In this document: piece after piece, positions 15,181 through 24,333 of the stretch
Position numbering within the stretch: the stretch's first letter is position 1
Layout of the letters: every line of letters begins with the position of its first letter
Source: Nocardioides zeae
Lineage (GTDB): Bacteria; Actinomycetota; Actinomycetes; Propionibacteriales; Nocardioidaceae
Direction: 5' to 3'
Assembly (NCBI RefSeq): GCF_010686755.1
Contig: NZ_JAAGXA010000009.1
Span: forward strand, 167,329-231,328
Length of the DNA stretch: 64,000 bases
Notes under the pieces: generated by a model
Database searches by the model: none
Told to the model about the DNA's origin: nothing
The model's input: the letters and a program-made list of their open reading frames with translations, nothing else
Translations under genes and position numbers: made by a program

Positions 15181-16979
15181 CGGAGCGCCTCCTCGGCGGG
15201 GTCGTGGTCGTAGGCCGTCACGATCTGCGCGTAGGCGGCGTTGCGCGCCAGCAGCTCGTCGTGCGGCCCCTGGTCGACGACGCGTCCCTCGTCGAGGAAC
15301 ACGACCTCGTCGGCGAGGCCGATGGTCGCCTTGCGGTAGGCCACCACCACGAGGGTGGTGCCGGGCTCGGTGCCGGGCTCGTCGCGACGCAGGGCGGCGA
15401 GGATCCGTGCCTCCACCTCCGGGTCGACGGCGGACGTCGCGTCGTCGAGCACGAGGAGGCGGGGGCGCCGCACCAGCGCCCGCGCGAGCGAGAGCCGCTG
15501 CCGCTGGCCACCGGACAGCGTCGTGCCCCGCTCCCCCAGCTCGGTGTCGAGGCCCGCGGGCAACCGGCGCACGAAGTCCGCGGCCTGCGCGGTCTCCAGG
15601 GCCGCCCACACCTCCGCGTCGTCGACGTCGAGGCCCAGCGCCACGTTGCCGCGCACCGTGTCGTCGAACAGGAAGGCCGTCTGCGGCACCACCGCGACGG
15701 CGTCGGCGAGCGCGCCGTAGGCCAGGTCGCGCAGGTCGGTGCCGTCCACGCGCAACGCCCCCGCCTCGGGGTCGACGAGGCGGGTCAGCAGCGAGGTCAG
15801 CGTGCTCTTGCCCGCGGCCGTCGGGCCCACGACCGCGACGGTGCGGCCCGGCTCGACCGCGAAGCTGACGTCGCGCAGGACGGGCGCACCCGCGGCGTAC
15901 CCGAAGCGGACGTTCTCGACCTCCAGCCGCGCCCCCGGGCCGTGGCCGGCGAGCCGGTCGTCACCGAACTCCAGGCCGCCCTCGGCGTGGAGCACGCTGC
16001 GGACGCGGTCGTAGCCGACGACGCTGCGCGGCAGGTCGCCCAGCAGCCAGCCGATGGAGCGGATGGGGAACGCCACGACGGTGAGCAGGTAGGCCACCGT
16101 GACGACGGCGCCGGGATCGCTGGAGCCGTCGAGCACCCGGGCCACCCCCACCACCAGCACGAGGAGCACGCCGATGTTGGGCAGGGCGTTGAGGATGGGG
16201 TCGAACGCGGCCCGCAGCCGGCCGGCCCGGATCGCCACGTCGCGCAGCTCCTCGCTGCGCTGCCGGAAGCGCTCGGTCTCCTCGCTCTCGCGGCCGAGGG
16301 TCTTCACCACCAGGGCGCCGTCGAACGACTCGTGGGCGATCTCGCTGACCACGCCGCGCAGCTCCTGCACCCGCGTCATGAGGGGCGAGGTGACGCGCTG
16401 GAACCACAGGTTCACGACGATCACCGCCGGGAACACCAGGAGACCGACGAGCGCGAGCACGAGGTCGGTCACCACCATCTGGACGACCGCGATCACCATC
16501 ATCGCGACCGTGCCCACGGCCATCGGCAGCGGCGCGACGGGGCCCCAGGCGGCCTGCACGTCGGCGTTCGCGTTGGAGAGGAGCACCCCGGTGGGGTGGC
16601 GGTGGTGCCACGACATGGGGAGCGCCAGGTACTGCCGCGTCACCGCGCGGCGGTCGTGCGCCTCCATGCGGTACTGCATGATGCCCGCGCCGAGGCGCCG
16701 CGCGACGATGCCGACGGCCCGCAGGATCGCGACGCCCACGAACAGCGCGACGACCGCGACGAGCACGCCCGCGCCGATCTCGCCGTCGCGGAAGGCGGGC
16801 AGCACCACGTGGTCGGTCGCCCAGCCGAGGACCCACGCGTCAGCGACCGTGAGCGCACCGAAGAGCACGCTGCCGAGGGTCGCGAGGGTGAACACCCACG
16901 GCTCCCGCCGGATCGCGACCCCGAGGACCCGCAGGCCCGCTCGGGTCGCCGACGGTCGTGCGGTGCCACCTGGTCCCAC
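15177..16979 (-). CDS. ABC exporter half-transporter (membrane + ATPase), first of pair
   Basis: A 600-residue exporter with six membrane helices (about residues 35-330) and an ATPase domain with Walker [10 protein letters not shown], a canonical [15 protein letters not shown] signature and Walker [13 protein letters not shown]. The residue after Walker B is Asp (DD) where a catalytic Glu is expected, and the H-loop reads VAYRK rather than xxH, so this subunit carries the non-catalytic composite site while its partner supplies the Glu and His. That complementary pattern is typical of asymmetric heterodimeric exporters. The GTG at 16979 follows an AGAGGAG ribosome-binding site. First gene of the long minus-strand run. 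Confidence 0.92.
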   Translation of the reverse strand: MGPGGTARPSATRAGLRVLGVAIRREPWVFTLATLGSVLFGALTVADAWVLGWATDHVVLPAFRDGEIGAGVLVAVVALFVGVAILRAVGIVARRLGAGIMQYRMEAHDRRAVTRQYLALPMSWHHRHPTGVLLSNANADVQAAWGPVAPLPMAVGTVAMMVIAVVQMVVTDLVLALVGLLVFPAVIVVNLWFQRVTSPLMTRVQELRGVVSEIAHESFDGALVVKTLGRESEETERFRQRSEELRDVAIRAGRLRAAFDPILNALPNIGVLLVLVVGVARVLDGSSDPGAVVTVAYLLTVVAFPIRSIGWLLGDLPRSVVGYDRVRSVLHAEGGLEFGDDRLAGHGPGARLEVENVRFGYAAGAPVLRDVSFAVEPGRTVAVVGPTAAGKSTLTSLLTRLVDPEAGALRVDGTDLRDLAYGALADAVAVVPQTAFLFDDTVRGNVALGLDVDDAEVWAALETAQAADFVRRLPAGLDTELGERGTTLSGGQRQRLSLARALVRRPRLLVLDDATSAVDPEVEARILAALRRDEPGTEPGTTLVVVAYRKATIGLADEVVFLDEGRVVDQGPHDELLARNAAYAQIVTAYDHDPAEEALR

Positions 16980-17083
16980 GCGTGCGACTCCTCTGGTCTG
17001 GCTGTCGGTGTGACGGGTCCGTCTCGATCGGACGCCGGATGGCCAACGTAGGCGGGGCCACCGACATTCCTCACATCCCCTGC

Positions 17084-17089
17084 CATGCT
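17084..17089 (+). promoter_or_regulatory. -10-like element of maf, leaderless spacing
   Basis: CATGCT ends 6 nt before the maf GTG, the spacing seen for the TAnnnT hexamers of other genes here. The first base departs from TAnnnT. Confidence 0.35.
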
Positions 17090-17095
17090 GGCGCC

Positions 17096-17695
17096 GTGCC
17101 CACCCTCGTCCTCGGCTCCGCGTCCCCCGCCCGCCTGCGCACGCTCCGCACGGCGGGGGTCGAGCCGGTCGTGATCGTCTCGGGGGTCGACGAGTCGGGA
17201 CTCGACCACCTCGCGCCGACGCAGCTCGCCGGGACGCTCGCCGAGCTGAAGCGGGACGCCGTCGCGGTCCACCCGGACGTGCCTGCCGGTGCCCTCGTGC
17301 TGGGGTGCGACTCGGTGCTCGAGATCGACGGCGTCGCCCACGGCAAGCCCCGCGACGCCGAGGACGCGGTCGCGCGCTGGGCGCGGATGAGCGGGCGCAG
17401 CGGCCTGCTCCACACCGGTCACGCGCTCGTGGACACGGCGACCGGGCAGCGGCGTACCGAGGTGGCCACCACCGTCGTGCACTTCGCGGAGGTCGAGGAG
17501 GCGGAGGTGCGGGCCTACGTGGCGACCGGGGAACCGTTGCACGTCGCGGGTGCCTTCACCCTCGAGGGGCTCGGGGCGGCGTTCGTGCGGGGCGTCGAGG
17601 GCGACCCGCACAACGTGGTCGGGGTCAGCGTGCCGCTGCTCAGGACCGCGCTCGCCGAGCTGGGGCACCGGTGGACGGACCTGTGGTCGCGGTGA
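17096..17695 (+). CDS. maf: Maf-family nucleoside triphosphate pyrophosphatase
   Basis: Maf proteins hydrolyse non-canonical or modified nucleoside triphosphates to monophosphates and have been linked to septum formation. The 199-residue protein starts at the GTG at 17096 with the signature LGSASPARLRTLR, followed by an acidic catalytic region LGCDSVLEIDG and GKPRDAEDA. In-frame sequence upstream to 16958 is not family-like, so the short start is used. The 3' end overlaps convergent gtrA by 56 bp. Confidence 0.93.
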   Translation: MPTLVLGSASPARLRTLRTAGVEPVVIVSGVDESGLDHLAPTQLAGTLAELKRDAVAVHPDVPAGALVLGCDSVLEIDGVAHGKPRDAEDAVARWARMSGRSGLLHTGHALVDTATGQRRTEVATTVVHFAEVEEAEVRAYVATGEPLHVAGAFTLEGLGAAFVRGVEGDPHNVVGVSVPLLRTALAELGHRWTDLWSR

Positions 17696-18146
17696 CCGCC
17701 AGCGGCTGCGCCGGGGTGCTGAAGACGAACCGGCGGAACAGGTAGAAGCGCGCCACGAAACCGGCGGTCAGGCCGATGACGTTCGCGGAGACGTTGTCGG
17801 CGACCGGGTCCGTCAGACCGAGCACGTTGCGGCTGAACCAGAGGCACGCGACGGGGAGCGTCATCGTCGCGACGTTGATGACGACGTACGCCGTGAACCC
17901 ACCGTCGGCCGTGGCCGCGGACCGGTGCTTGAACACCCAGCGCCGCGTCCCGCCGTAGCTGATGAGCATGCCGATGGTGTTGGCCAGCACGTAGGCCGAC
18001 AGGGGCTTGTCCTCCAGCAGCGCCTCGCCCTGGAGGAAGCCGTGGAGCAGCCAGTTGAAGATCACGACCGCGACGGACGTGGCGAGGAGACCGACGAGGC
18101 TGAACTTGCCCACCTCGGCGGCCAGGCGTCGCCAGCGTCGTCCCAT
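17640..18146 (-). CDS. GtrA-family membrane protein
   Basis: A 168-residue protein with four predicted transmembrane helices, typical of GtrA/DPMS1-associated proteins that take part in translocating lipid-linked sugars for cell-surface glycosylation. Helices are near residues 14-32, 45-65, 82-103 and 117-136, with the family-like FxxNRxWVF equivalent (TRRWVFKHR) and a C-terminal YLFRRFVF. The ATG at 18146 is preceded by TAACCT 7 nt upstream, another leaderless-type arrangement. The C-terminal tail overlaps maf on the opposite strand. No glycosyltransferase is adjacent, so the partner is unknown. Confidence 0.88.
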   Translation of the reverse strand: MGRRWRRLAAEVGKFSLVGLLATSVAVVIFNWLLHGFLQGEALLEDKPLSAYVLANTIGMLISYGGTRRWVFKHRSAATADGGFTAYVVINVATMTLPVACLWFSRNVLGLTDPVADNVSANVIGLTAGFVARFYLFRRFVFSTPAQPLAVTATTGPSTGAPARRARS

Positions 18147-18153
18147 GGGCAGG

Positions 18154-18159
18154 AGGTTA
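18154..18159 (-). promoter_or_regulatory. -10 element of gtrA, leaderless type
   Basis: TAACCT on the minus strand ends 7 nt before the ATG at 18146. No -35 hexamer is evident. Confidence 0.4.
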
Positions 18160-18284
18160 TCCGCGAGCCGCCCCGTGCTCGCAGGTCGCCCACCGTGTCG
18201 GCCCCGGCCGACGAGGTGGTACGCCGTACCGGGGAGTAGGTACCACGGACCGGATCCGGTGGCGATCGTTCGCTCGGTTGCCCC

Positions 18285-18290
18285 TAGACT
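18285..18290 (+). promoter_or_regulatory. Candidate -10 element of the carboxylase gene
   Basis: TAGACT lies 54 bp before the GTG at 18345, giving a leader of roughly 48 nt that carries an AGGAG ribosome-binding site. The -35 region is not recognisable. Confidence 0.35.
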
Positions 18291-18344
18291 CCCCCCGGCG
18301 GTGCCCGGGTGGGCACCGCGACCGAGACCCTCGAGGAGTTGACC

Positions 18345-20135
18345 GTGCCCGAGATCAAGCCCTTGCGTCGCGTGCTCATCGCCAACCGCGGTGAGATCGC
18401 GGTGCGCGTCATCCGCGCCTGCAAGGACGCCGGCATCGGCAGCGTGGCCGTCTACGCCGAGCCCGACCGTGACGCCCTCTTCGTGCGACTGGCCGACGAG
18501 GCCCACTCCCTCGAGGGCGCGACGCCGGCCGACTCCTACCTGGACATCGCGAAGATCCTCGCCGTGGCCGAGAAGTCCGGCGCCGACTCCGTGCACCCGG
18601 GCTACGGCTTCCTCGCCGAGAACGCGGACTTCGCGCAGGCCGTCATGGACGCGGGCCTGACCTGGATCGGTCCGCCGCCGGCGGCCATCGAGGCCCTCGG
18701 CGACAAGGCCAAGGCCAAGCACATCGCCGCCCGCGCCGACGCCCCGCTCGCGCCCGGCACGAAGGACCCCGTCGCGGACGCCGACGAGGTCGTCGAGTTC
18801 GCCAAGGCCAACGGCCTCCCCGTCGCCATCAAGGCGGTCTTCGGCGGCGGCGGCCGCGGCCTCAAGGTCGCCCGCACGCTCGAGGAGATCCCCGACGCCT
18901 ACGAGTCGGCGGTCCGCGAGGCCGTCACGGCGTTCGGCCGCGGCGAGTGCCTCGTCGAGAAGTTCCTCGACAAGCCGCGCCACGTCGAGACGCAGTGCCT
19001 CGCCGACCAGCACGGCAACGTCGTCGTCGTCTCGACCCGCGACTGCTCGCTGCAGCGCCGCAACCAGAAGCTCGTCGAGGAGGCCCCGGCGCCGTTCCTC
19101 ACCGACGCGCAGCTCACCGAGCTCTACGAGTCGTCGAAGCGCATCCTCAAGGAGGCCGGCTACTACGGCGCCGGCACCTGCGAGTTCCTCGTCGCGCAGG
19201 ACGGCACGATCTCCTTCCTCGAGGTCAACACGCGCCTCCAGGTCGAGCACTGCGTCTCGGAGGAGGTCACCGGCATCGACCTCGTGCGCGAGATGTTCCG
19301 CATCGCCGCGGGCGAGGAGCTCGGCTACGGCGACCCGGAGATCCGCGGGCACTCCATCGAGTTCCGCATCAACGCCGAGGACGGCGGCCGCAACTTCATG
19401 CCGGCCCCCGGCACCCTCACCGCGTGGAACCCGCCGCAGGGCCCGGGCGTCCGCGTCGACGGCGGCTACGAGAACGGCGAGACCATCCCGGGCTCGTTCG
19501 ACTCCCTCATCGCCAAGCTCATCGTCACGGGTCGCGACCGCACGCAGGCGATCGAGCGCTCGCGCCGCGCGCTCGACGAGTTCGTCGTCGACGGCATGCC
19601 CACCGTGATCCCCTTCCACCGCGCGGTGCTCAACGACCCGGCGTACGTCGGCGCGTCGACGCCCTCCGGGGAGGGCGAGTTCACCGTGTTCACGCAGTGG
19701 ATCGAGACCGAGTTCGACAACCAGATCGAGCCCTTCGGCGGCACGCCCGGCGAGGCCGACGACGAGGGCGAGCGCCAGAAGGTCGTCGTCGAGGTCGGCG
19801 GTCGCCGCCTCGAGGTCGTCATCCCGGCGGGCCTCGGTGGCCTCGCGGCCGGTCCGGCGGGCGGCGGCGCCAAGAAGCCGAAGCGCTCGGGCGGCAAGAA
19901 GGCCGGCGCCGCGGCGTCCGGCGACGCGGTGGCCTCGCCCATGCAGGGCACCATCGTCAAGGTCGTCGTCGAGGAGGGCCAGACGGTCGCCGAGGGCGAC
20001 ACCATCGTCGTCCTCGAGGCCATGAAGATGGAGCAGCCGCTGAAGGCCCACAAGGCCGGCACCGTCACCGGGCTGGCCGCCGAGGTCGGCGCGACGGTCG
20101 CGAACGGCGCCGTCGTCTGCGAGCTCAAGGACTGA
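18345..20135 (+). CDS. Acetyl/propionyl-CoA carboxylase alpha subunit (biotin carboxylase + BCCP)
   Basis: The alpha subunit carboxylates its own biotin with ATP and bicarbonate and hands the carboxyl group to a separate carboxyltransferase beta subunit, feeding malonyl-CoA or methylmalonyl-CoA to lipid synthesis. The 596-residue protein has an N-terminal biotin carboxylase domain ([18 protein letters not shown]-grasp loop [21 protein letters not shown]) and, after an Ala/Gly/Lys linker, a biotin carrier domain with biotinyl Lys561 in EAMKMEQP. The GTG at 18345 follows AGGAG by 7 nt and matches the family N-terminus. No beta subunit is encoded nearby, so the acyl-CoA substrate cannot be assigned. 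A hairpin terminator follows. Confidence 0.94.
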   Translation: MPEIKPLRRVLIANRGEIAVRVIRACKDAGIGSVAVYAEPDRDALFVRLADEAHSLEGATPADSYLDIAKILAVAEKSGADSVHPGYGFLAENADFAQAVMDAGLTWIGPPPAAIEALGDKAKAKHIAARADAPLAPGTKDPVADADEVVEFAKANGLPVAIKAVFGGGGRGLKVARTLEEIPDAYESAVREAVTAFGRGECLVEKFLDKPRHVETQCLADQHGNVVVVSTRDCSLQRRNQKLVEEAPAPFLTDAQLTELYESSKRILKEAGYYGAGTCEFLVAQDGTISFLEVNTRLQVEHCVSEEVTGIDLVREMFRIAAGEELGYGDPEIRGHSIEFRINAEDGGRNFMPAPGTLTAWNPPQGPGVRVDGGYENGETIPGSFDSLIAKLIVTGRDRTQAIERSRRALDEFVVDGMPTVIPFHRAVLNDPAYVGASTPSGEGEFTVFTQWIETEFDNQIEPFGGTPGEADDEGERQKVVVEVGGRRLEVVIPAGLGGLAAGPAGGGAKKPKRSGGKKAGAAASGDAVASPMQGTIVKVVVEEGQTVAEGDTIVVLEAMKMEQPLKAHKAGTVTGLAAEVGATVANGAVVCELKD

Positions 20136-20153
20136 ACCCAGCAGCACGCTCGA

Positions 20154-20188
20154 CACGAGGCCGGATCCCGACGGGGTCCGGCCTCGTG
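20154..20188 (+). terminator. Hairpin terminator of the carboxylase gene
   Basis: CACGAGGCCGGA(T)CCC at 20154-20169 pairs with 20174-20188 with one bulged base, 19 bp past the stop codon. A short T-run (CTTTC) follows. Confidence 0.75.
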
Positions 20189-20229
20189 GCTTTCGTGGGC
20201 GGGCGGGGGACGCGCCCGGCCCGGGGGCC

Positions 20230-20560
20230 GAACTGGGACGTTGGTACAGACCCCAGCGCCTGCAGCCCGTCCCAGCCGCACAGTTCGCGACCGGGACCAG
20301 GCTCCGCCCGGACGCACCCGGCCTGCTCCTCGCCTGGTGTGCCAGCCCGGGACGCCCGACCGGCACCGAAGTGGGACGTTGGTGCAGCCCACGACGCCTG
20401 CAGCCCGTCCCAGCCGCACAGTTCGCGACCGGGACCAGGCTCCGCCCGGACGCACCCGGCCTGCTCCTCGCCTGGTGTGCCAGCCCGGGACGCCCGACCG
20501 GCACCGAACTGGGAGGTTCGTGCAGCCCCCAACGCCTCCAGCACGCCCCCACCGCACAGC
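20230..20560. repeat. 139-bp tandem repeat, about 2.4 copies, containing a hairpin
   Basis: Units begin at 20230, 20369 and 20508 (period 139 bp). The first two are nearly identical; the third is shorter and more diverged. Each starts with GAASTGGGASGTTSGTRCAG and contains the partly complementary arm CCRSCGCACAGYTC about 40 bp later, so each unit can fold into an imperfect hairpin. The same arm sequence recurs at 46179-46235 and 56714-56970. The 488-bp gap 20136-20623 holds only the carboxylase terminator and this array; reading frames across the array have no coding character. Confidence 0.85.
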
Positions 20561-20623
20561 TCGCAGACCAGCCGAGGACCCCACGCACGCTCGCCCTTTG
20601 GGGCGAGGTGGTCGGCTGACGGC

Positions 20624-21610
20624 ATGACGCGATTCGGCTACACCCTCATGACCGAGCAGTCCGGCCCGAAGGACCTCGTGCGGCACGCCGTCGCCGCCGA
20701 GCGGGTCGGCTTCGACTTCGAGGTCGCCAGCGACCACTACTTCCCGTGGCTCTCGGCGCAGGGCCACGCGCCGTACGCCTGGTCCGTGCTCGGCGCCGTC
20801 GCCCACGCGACGGAGCGCGTCGACCTCATGACCTACGTGACCTGCCCGACCGTCCGCTACCACCCCGCGGTCGTCGCGCAGAAGGCGGCGACGCTCGGCG
20901 TGATGTCGGACGGGCGCTTCGCCCTCGGCCTCGGCGCCGGCGAGAACCTCAACGAGCACGTCGTGGGTCAGGGCTGGCCGAGCGTCGACGCGCGGCAGGA
21001 CATGCTCGTCGAGGCGATCGAGATCATCCGGGCCCTGCACACGGGCGAGCTGACGACGTGGGAGGGCGACTACTTCCGCATCGACTCCGCCCGCGTCTGG
21101 GACCTGCCCGACGAGCCCGTCCAGATCGGGGTGGCGGTGGGCGGGGAGAAGGCCGTACGACGCTTCGCACCCCTCGCCGACCACCTCGTCGCCACCGAGC
21201 CGGACGCCGACCTGCTGTCGGCTTGGGGCTCGACCGACGGCGCGCCGACCATCGGCTCCCCCGCCCGCGCCGTCGGCCAGATCCCGATCTGCTGGGACCC
21301 CGACCGGGACGCCGCCGTCGCGCGGGCCCACGAGCAGTTCCGGTGGTTCGCCGGCGGCTGGGCGGTCAACGCCGACCTGCCGACGACGGCCGGGTTCGCG
21401 GGCGCCACGCAGTTCGTGCGTCCCGAGGACGTCGCCGAGAACATCCCCTGCGGTCCCGACCTCGACGCGATCGTCGAGGCCGTGAAGCCCTTCTGGGAGG
21501 CGGGGTTCACCGACGTCGCGCTCGTGCAGGTCGGCGGCGACTCCGTCGACCGCTTCCTCGAGGAGGCCGCCGAGCCGCTGCTCGAGAAGCTGCGCGCCGC
21601 CTCGGCCTGA
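20624..21610 (+). CDS. LLM-class F420-dependent oxidoreductase (TIGR03557-like)
   Basis: A 328-residue bacterial luciferase-like TIM-barrel flavin/F420 enzyme. The N-terminus MTRFGYTLMTEQSGPKDLVRHA and the segments FEVASDHYFPW, VRYHPAVVAQKAATLGVMSDGRFALGLGAGENLNEHV and the F420-type VQIGVAVGG match the F420-dependent glucose-6-phosphate dehydrogenase-like subgroup. The substrate cannot be deduced. The ATG at 20624 is the family start; upstream in-frame sequence runs through the repeat array and is not coding. A strong hairpin follows the stop, so it appears to be a single-gene transcript. Confidence 0.9.
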   Translation: MTRFGYTLMTEQSGPKDLVRHAVAAERVGFDFEVASDHYFPWLSAQGHAPYAWSVLGAVAHATERVDLMTYVTCPTVRYHPAVVAQKAATLGVMSDGRFALGLGAGENLNEHVVGQGWPSVDARQDMLVEAIEIIRALHTGELTTWEGDYFRIDSARVWDLPDEPVQIGVAVGGEKAVRRFAPLADHLVATEPDADLLSAWGSTDGAPTIGSPARAVGQIPICWDPDRDAAVARAHEQFRWFAGGWAVNADLPTTAGFAGATQFVRPEDVAENIPCGPDLDAIVEAVKPFWEAGFTDVALVQVGGDSVDRFLEEAAEPLLEKLRAASA

Positions 21611-21628
21611 GTCCCCCGCGTCGTCTGC

Positions 21629-21660
21629 CCGGGTCCGGTCCCCTCGGGGGCCGGACCCGG
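21629..21660 (+). terminator. Hairpin terminator of the LLM oxidoreductase gene
   Basis: Arms 21629-21643 and 21646-21660 pair over 14 of 15 positions, 19 bp after the stop codon. It separates this gene from the three-paralog operon. Confidence 0.75.
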
Positions 21661-21778
21661 TCGCATGCTGGTCCAGACCGGTGGTCGAGAATGGGTGTCG
21701 CGCGCCCGGCTCGGGCAGGAAGGTGCGCGGTTCGGGCCGGTGGCTGAGCCGGGGGCGACGGCGGCGGGAGACGCACAG

Positions 21779-23071
21779 GTGGCGGAGGACGAAGCGGGCG
21801 CGATCGCGCAGGCTCTGGAGGACAGTCCGGTGTACTTCGGTCCCGGCACCGAGAGCTGGATGACCCCGGGCGACGTCGAGGCCCTGACCGCGGCCATCGA
21901 GGAGAACGAGCTGTCGTTCTACGTCGTGCTCGTACGCCCGCCCGACGGCACGAGCAACAGCGGGGGCGACCTCGTGACGCGGGTGAAGCAGGCCCGCGAA
22001 GCGGCGGAGCTGCCTGCGCAGGGGCTCTACGTCGGCGTGGACTACGCCCGCCCTCGGGATGGATCCGCGCCCGCATCCGTCTACACGGACGACACCACGC
22101 TGCGCGTGACGGTCCAGCCGTTCGGCGAGGTCTCGCCCCGCCTGGTGGGCAGAGCCGATCGGGACAGCCTGACGCTGTCGGTCGACCTCTTCCTCGGCTA
22201 CGGCGCCGGGGACGGCACGCCCTACGAGCTGGGGCCCGGACTTGTCGAGCTGGCCGAGCGCCTCAACCCCGACGATGTCGCCTCCATCCGCGCTGACGGA
22301 TCAGCCGGGCTGGAGGCCAAGACCGAGCAGCGCGCGGAGTCGGGAACGGGCTCGTCGTCTGGATCGGGGCAGTCGGGCAGCCCCGGCGTGCCCGGTGGCG
22401 ACGGCTTCCCGACCGTTCCCGTCGTCAGCGGCGTGGTCGCGCTGGTCGTGCTGGTCGTCGCGGTGGTGACCGCGAGCCGCCGTCGCACGTCGGCGTCCCG
22501 CGACCGCCGCACCTTCGCGCTCCCGGACTCCGTCCTCTCCCGAGTCCGCGAGGCCGAGGCCGACGAGCTCCGCCGGCGCGCCCGGGCCGCCCTCGTGACG
22601 CTCGGCGAGAAGATCGAGGGCGCCCAGGTCGGCCCGCGGGACGACACCGCGACGTGGCAGGCCGCGCTCGACCACTACGAGGCGGCAGGTCGGCTGCTGC
22701 CCGACGACGGCACCACGCCGTCCGTGCTCGACGCCGTCGGCGCGATCGTGCTCGTCGACCGCGGCGAGCAGGCGATGGCGGCCACCCGCCGCCGCACGAA
22801 GCTCGTCTTCACGAGGCCCTGCTTCCTCAACCCGCTGCACGGCGTCGGTCGCCGCGGCGAGAGCCTCGCCCACGGCGACTTCCGCGTCGACGCGCCGGTG
22901 TGCGACCGGTGTCGTGCCGACCTCAAGGCAGGCCGGCGCCCGGACATCCTCGACGTGGTCGAGGACGGCAAGCCCGAGCACTACTTCGAGACACGCCACG
23001 AGCCGTGGGCGTCGACGGGGTACGGCGCGCTCGAGCCCGACCTGCTGCGCCGTCTGAGGACCTGTCGGTGA
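21779..23071 (+). CDS. Uncharacterised membrane protein, paralog 1 of 3, with PCF-NPLHG/CxxC domain
   Basis: A 430-residue protein of unknown function. An N-terminal domain (about 1-180, with DSPVYFGPG and SFYVVLVRP) is followed by a Gly/Ser linker, one transmembrane helix (about 216-232), basic residues, a coiled-coil-like Arg/Glu segment and a C-terminal domain with RPCFLNPLHG (Cys348) and a CDRC pair (Cys375, Cys378) that may bind metal. By the positive-inside rule the first domain would be extracellular, but no signal peptide is visible. GTG 21779 is chosen over ATG 21665: a GGGAG site precedes it by 8 nt, and the extra 38 codons have poor third-position GC. The stop overlaps the next start by 4 bp. 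Confidence 0.75.
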   Translation: MAEDEAGAIAQALEDSPVYFGPGTESWMTPGDVEALTAAIEENELSFYVVLVRPPDGTSNSGGDLVTRVKQAREAAELPAQGLYVGVDYARPRDGSAPASVYTDDTTLRVTVQPFGEVSPRLVGRADRDSLTLSVDLFLGYGAGDGTPYELGPGLVELAERLNPDDVASIRADGSAGLEAKTEQRAESGTGSSSGSGQSGSPGVPGGDGFPTVPVVSGVVALVVLVVAVVTASRRRTSASRDRRTFALPDSVLSRVREAEADELRRRARAALVTLGEKIEGAQVGPRDDTATWQAALDHYEAAGRLLPDDGTTPSVLDAVGAIVLVDRGEQAMAATRRRTKLVFTRPCFLNPLHGVGRRGESLAHGDFRVDAPVCDRCRADLKAGRRPDILDVVEDGKPEHYFETRHEPWASTGYGALEPDLLRRLRTCR

Positions 23072-24333
23072 CGGCGGAGGACGGCGGCATCCCCGGGGCC
23101 GGGCTCACCTATCCGACGAGCCCCGACGCCGTCGCTGACGCCCTGACGTCCGACCCGATCCTGGTCGACCCGATGTTCGGCAACGGCGCGACGGAGGCGG
23201 TCCGCGACGGCTTCGCCGACCTCGCGGCCCAGACCGACCACGCCGTCTACGTCGTGCTCGTGCCGATGGAGGCCGGCGACGCGGCGGGCAGCGACCCCGG
23301 GCGGGACCTGGCGCTCTACCTGTCCGGCGCCGGCGGTCTCGGCCCGGGCTACTACGTCATCGACACCGACGCGGGGAACGGCGTGGGCAGCATCGAGGCG
23401 ATCGGCGTCCCCGACGACGTGTCGCCGTCCGCCGTCACCGACGGCATGGCGCCCGACACCTACGCCAGCGGCACGTACGACGGGAGCGTGCTGCCCTCGG
23501 ACACCGGCCGTCTGGCCATGGACCTCGACATCATGCTCCGCCAGGGCGAGGGCTTCGACCAGGACGACTACGACCACTACGCCCAGAGCAGCCCTTGGGC
23601 GTCGCCGCCGAACTGGGAGAGCAGCTACGACCACCAGCCGCCCGACCCCGGCGCCTACTGGGCGTTCGGCACCACAGCACTCGTCGTCGGGGCCGGTGCC
23701 GCCTGGATCCTGCTGCGACACGTGGCGACCTGGGGACCGGCGTCGAAGCAAGCAGGAGGCCGCTCGGCGGCGCGGCCGACGGAGGCCTGGCCCGAGCTCC
23801 CGACCAACCCCGCCGCCGTCTCCGCCACCCTCACCCCCCGCGAGCTCCGCACCCGCGTGGAGTCCGAGCTGACCGCGGTCGCCGAGGCCCGCGCCGCGCG
23901 CGACCGCGCATCGCTCGACGCAGCACGATGGTCACGCATCGACACCGCCGTCGAGGCCGCACGGCTGGTGCTCGCCCGCGCCGGGGACCGGGACCGCGAC
24001 GTACCGGACCTCGTGGGGGCGCTCGTGCTCACCCGCACGGCGGCGTACGCGCTCGAGGACGGGCGGGGCCGGCAGGCGCCGTACCGGCCCTGCTTCTTCG
24101 ACCCGCGCCACGGCCGTGGCGTGAAGCGCCGGGACATCCCCGTGGGGGACGTGACGCTCGACGTCGCCTGCTGCTCGCTGTGCGCCCGCCGGCGTCCGGC
24201 GGACCTGCTACCGCTGCGGGACCGCCGACGGCCCTACTACGAGCGCGACACGGTGTGGGCGCGGACGGGGTACGGCGCGTTCGTGGACGACCTGCCCTTC
24301 CAGGTGCTCGACGAGCTGAGGGAGACGCGATGA
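23068..24333 (+). CDS. Uncharacterised membrane protein, paralog 2 of 3
   Basis: A 421-residue protein with the same plan as its upstream neighbour: an N-terminal domain (DPILVDPMFG, AVYVVLVPM), one transmembrane helix (about 197-217), a charged segment and a C-terminal domain with RPCFFDPRHG (Cys342) and a CSLC pair (369-372), ending in WARTGYGAFVDDL, equivalent to WASTGYGALEPDL in paralog 1. The GTG at 23068 overlaps the preceding stop (GTGA) and the gene's stop overlaps the next ATG (ATGA), so all three proteins are translationally coupled. No signal peptide is seen. Function unknown. Confidence 0.78.
   Translation: MTAEDGGIPGAGLTYPTSPDAVADALTSDPILVDPMFGNGATEAVRDGFADLAAQTDHAVYVVLVPMEAGDAAGSDPGRDLALYLSGAGGLGPGYYVIDTDAGNGVGSIEAIGVPDDVSPSAVTDGMAPDTYASGTYDGSVLPSDTGRLAMDLDIMLRQGEGFDQDDYDHYAQSSPWASPPNWESSYDHQPPDPGAYWAFGTTALVVGAGAAWILLRHVATWGPASKQAGGRSAARPTEAWPELPTNPAAVSATLTPRELRTRVESELTAVAEARAARDRASLDAARWSRIDTAVEAARLVLARAGDRDRDVPDLVGALVLTRTAAYALEDGRGRQAPYRPCFFDPRHGRGVKRRDIPVGDVTLDVACCSLCARRRPADLLPLRDRRRPYYERDTVWARTGYGAFVDDLPFQVLDELRETR

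Noticed and set aside
20230..20560. CRISPR array
   Set aside because: The repeat period is 139 bp with near-identical units throughout, without short repeats separated by unique spacers, and no cas genes are present.
17640..20588. A 982-codon minus-strand frame covering gtrA, the carboxylase and the repeat array
   Set aside because: Only its last 168 codons are real (GtrA). The remainder is antisense to the carboxylase and runs through intergenic repeats.
20125..20625. A repetitive protein encoded by the 139-bp array
   Set aside because: Several frames stay open across the array because of its GC content and because units repeat, but 139 is not a multiple of three, so the reading changes between units. 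There is no start with a ribosome-binding site and no coding third-position pattern.
21665..21778. Longer N-terminus for the first paralog from ATG 21665
   Set aside because: The 38 extra codons have many A/T third positions unlike the rest of the gene, no signal peptide, and a better ribosome-binding site lies before GTG 21779.
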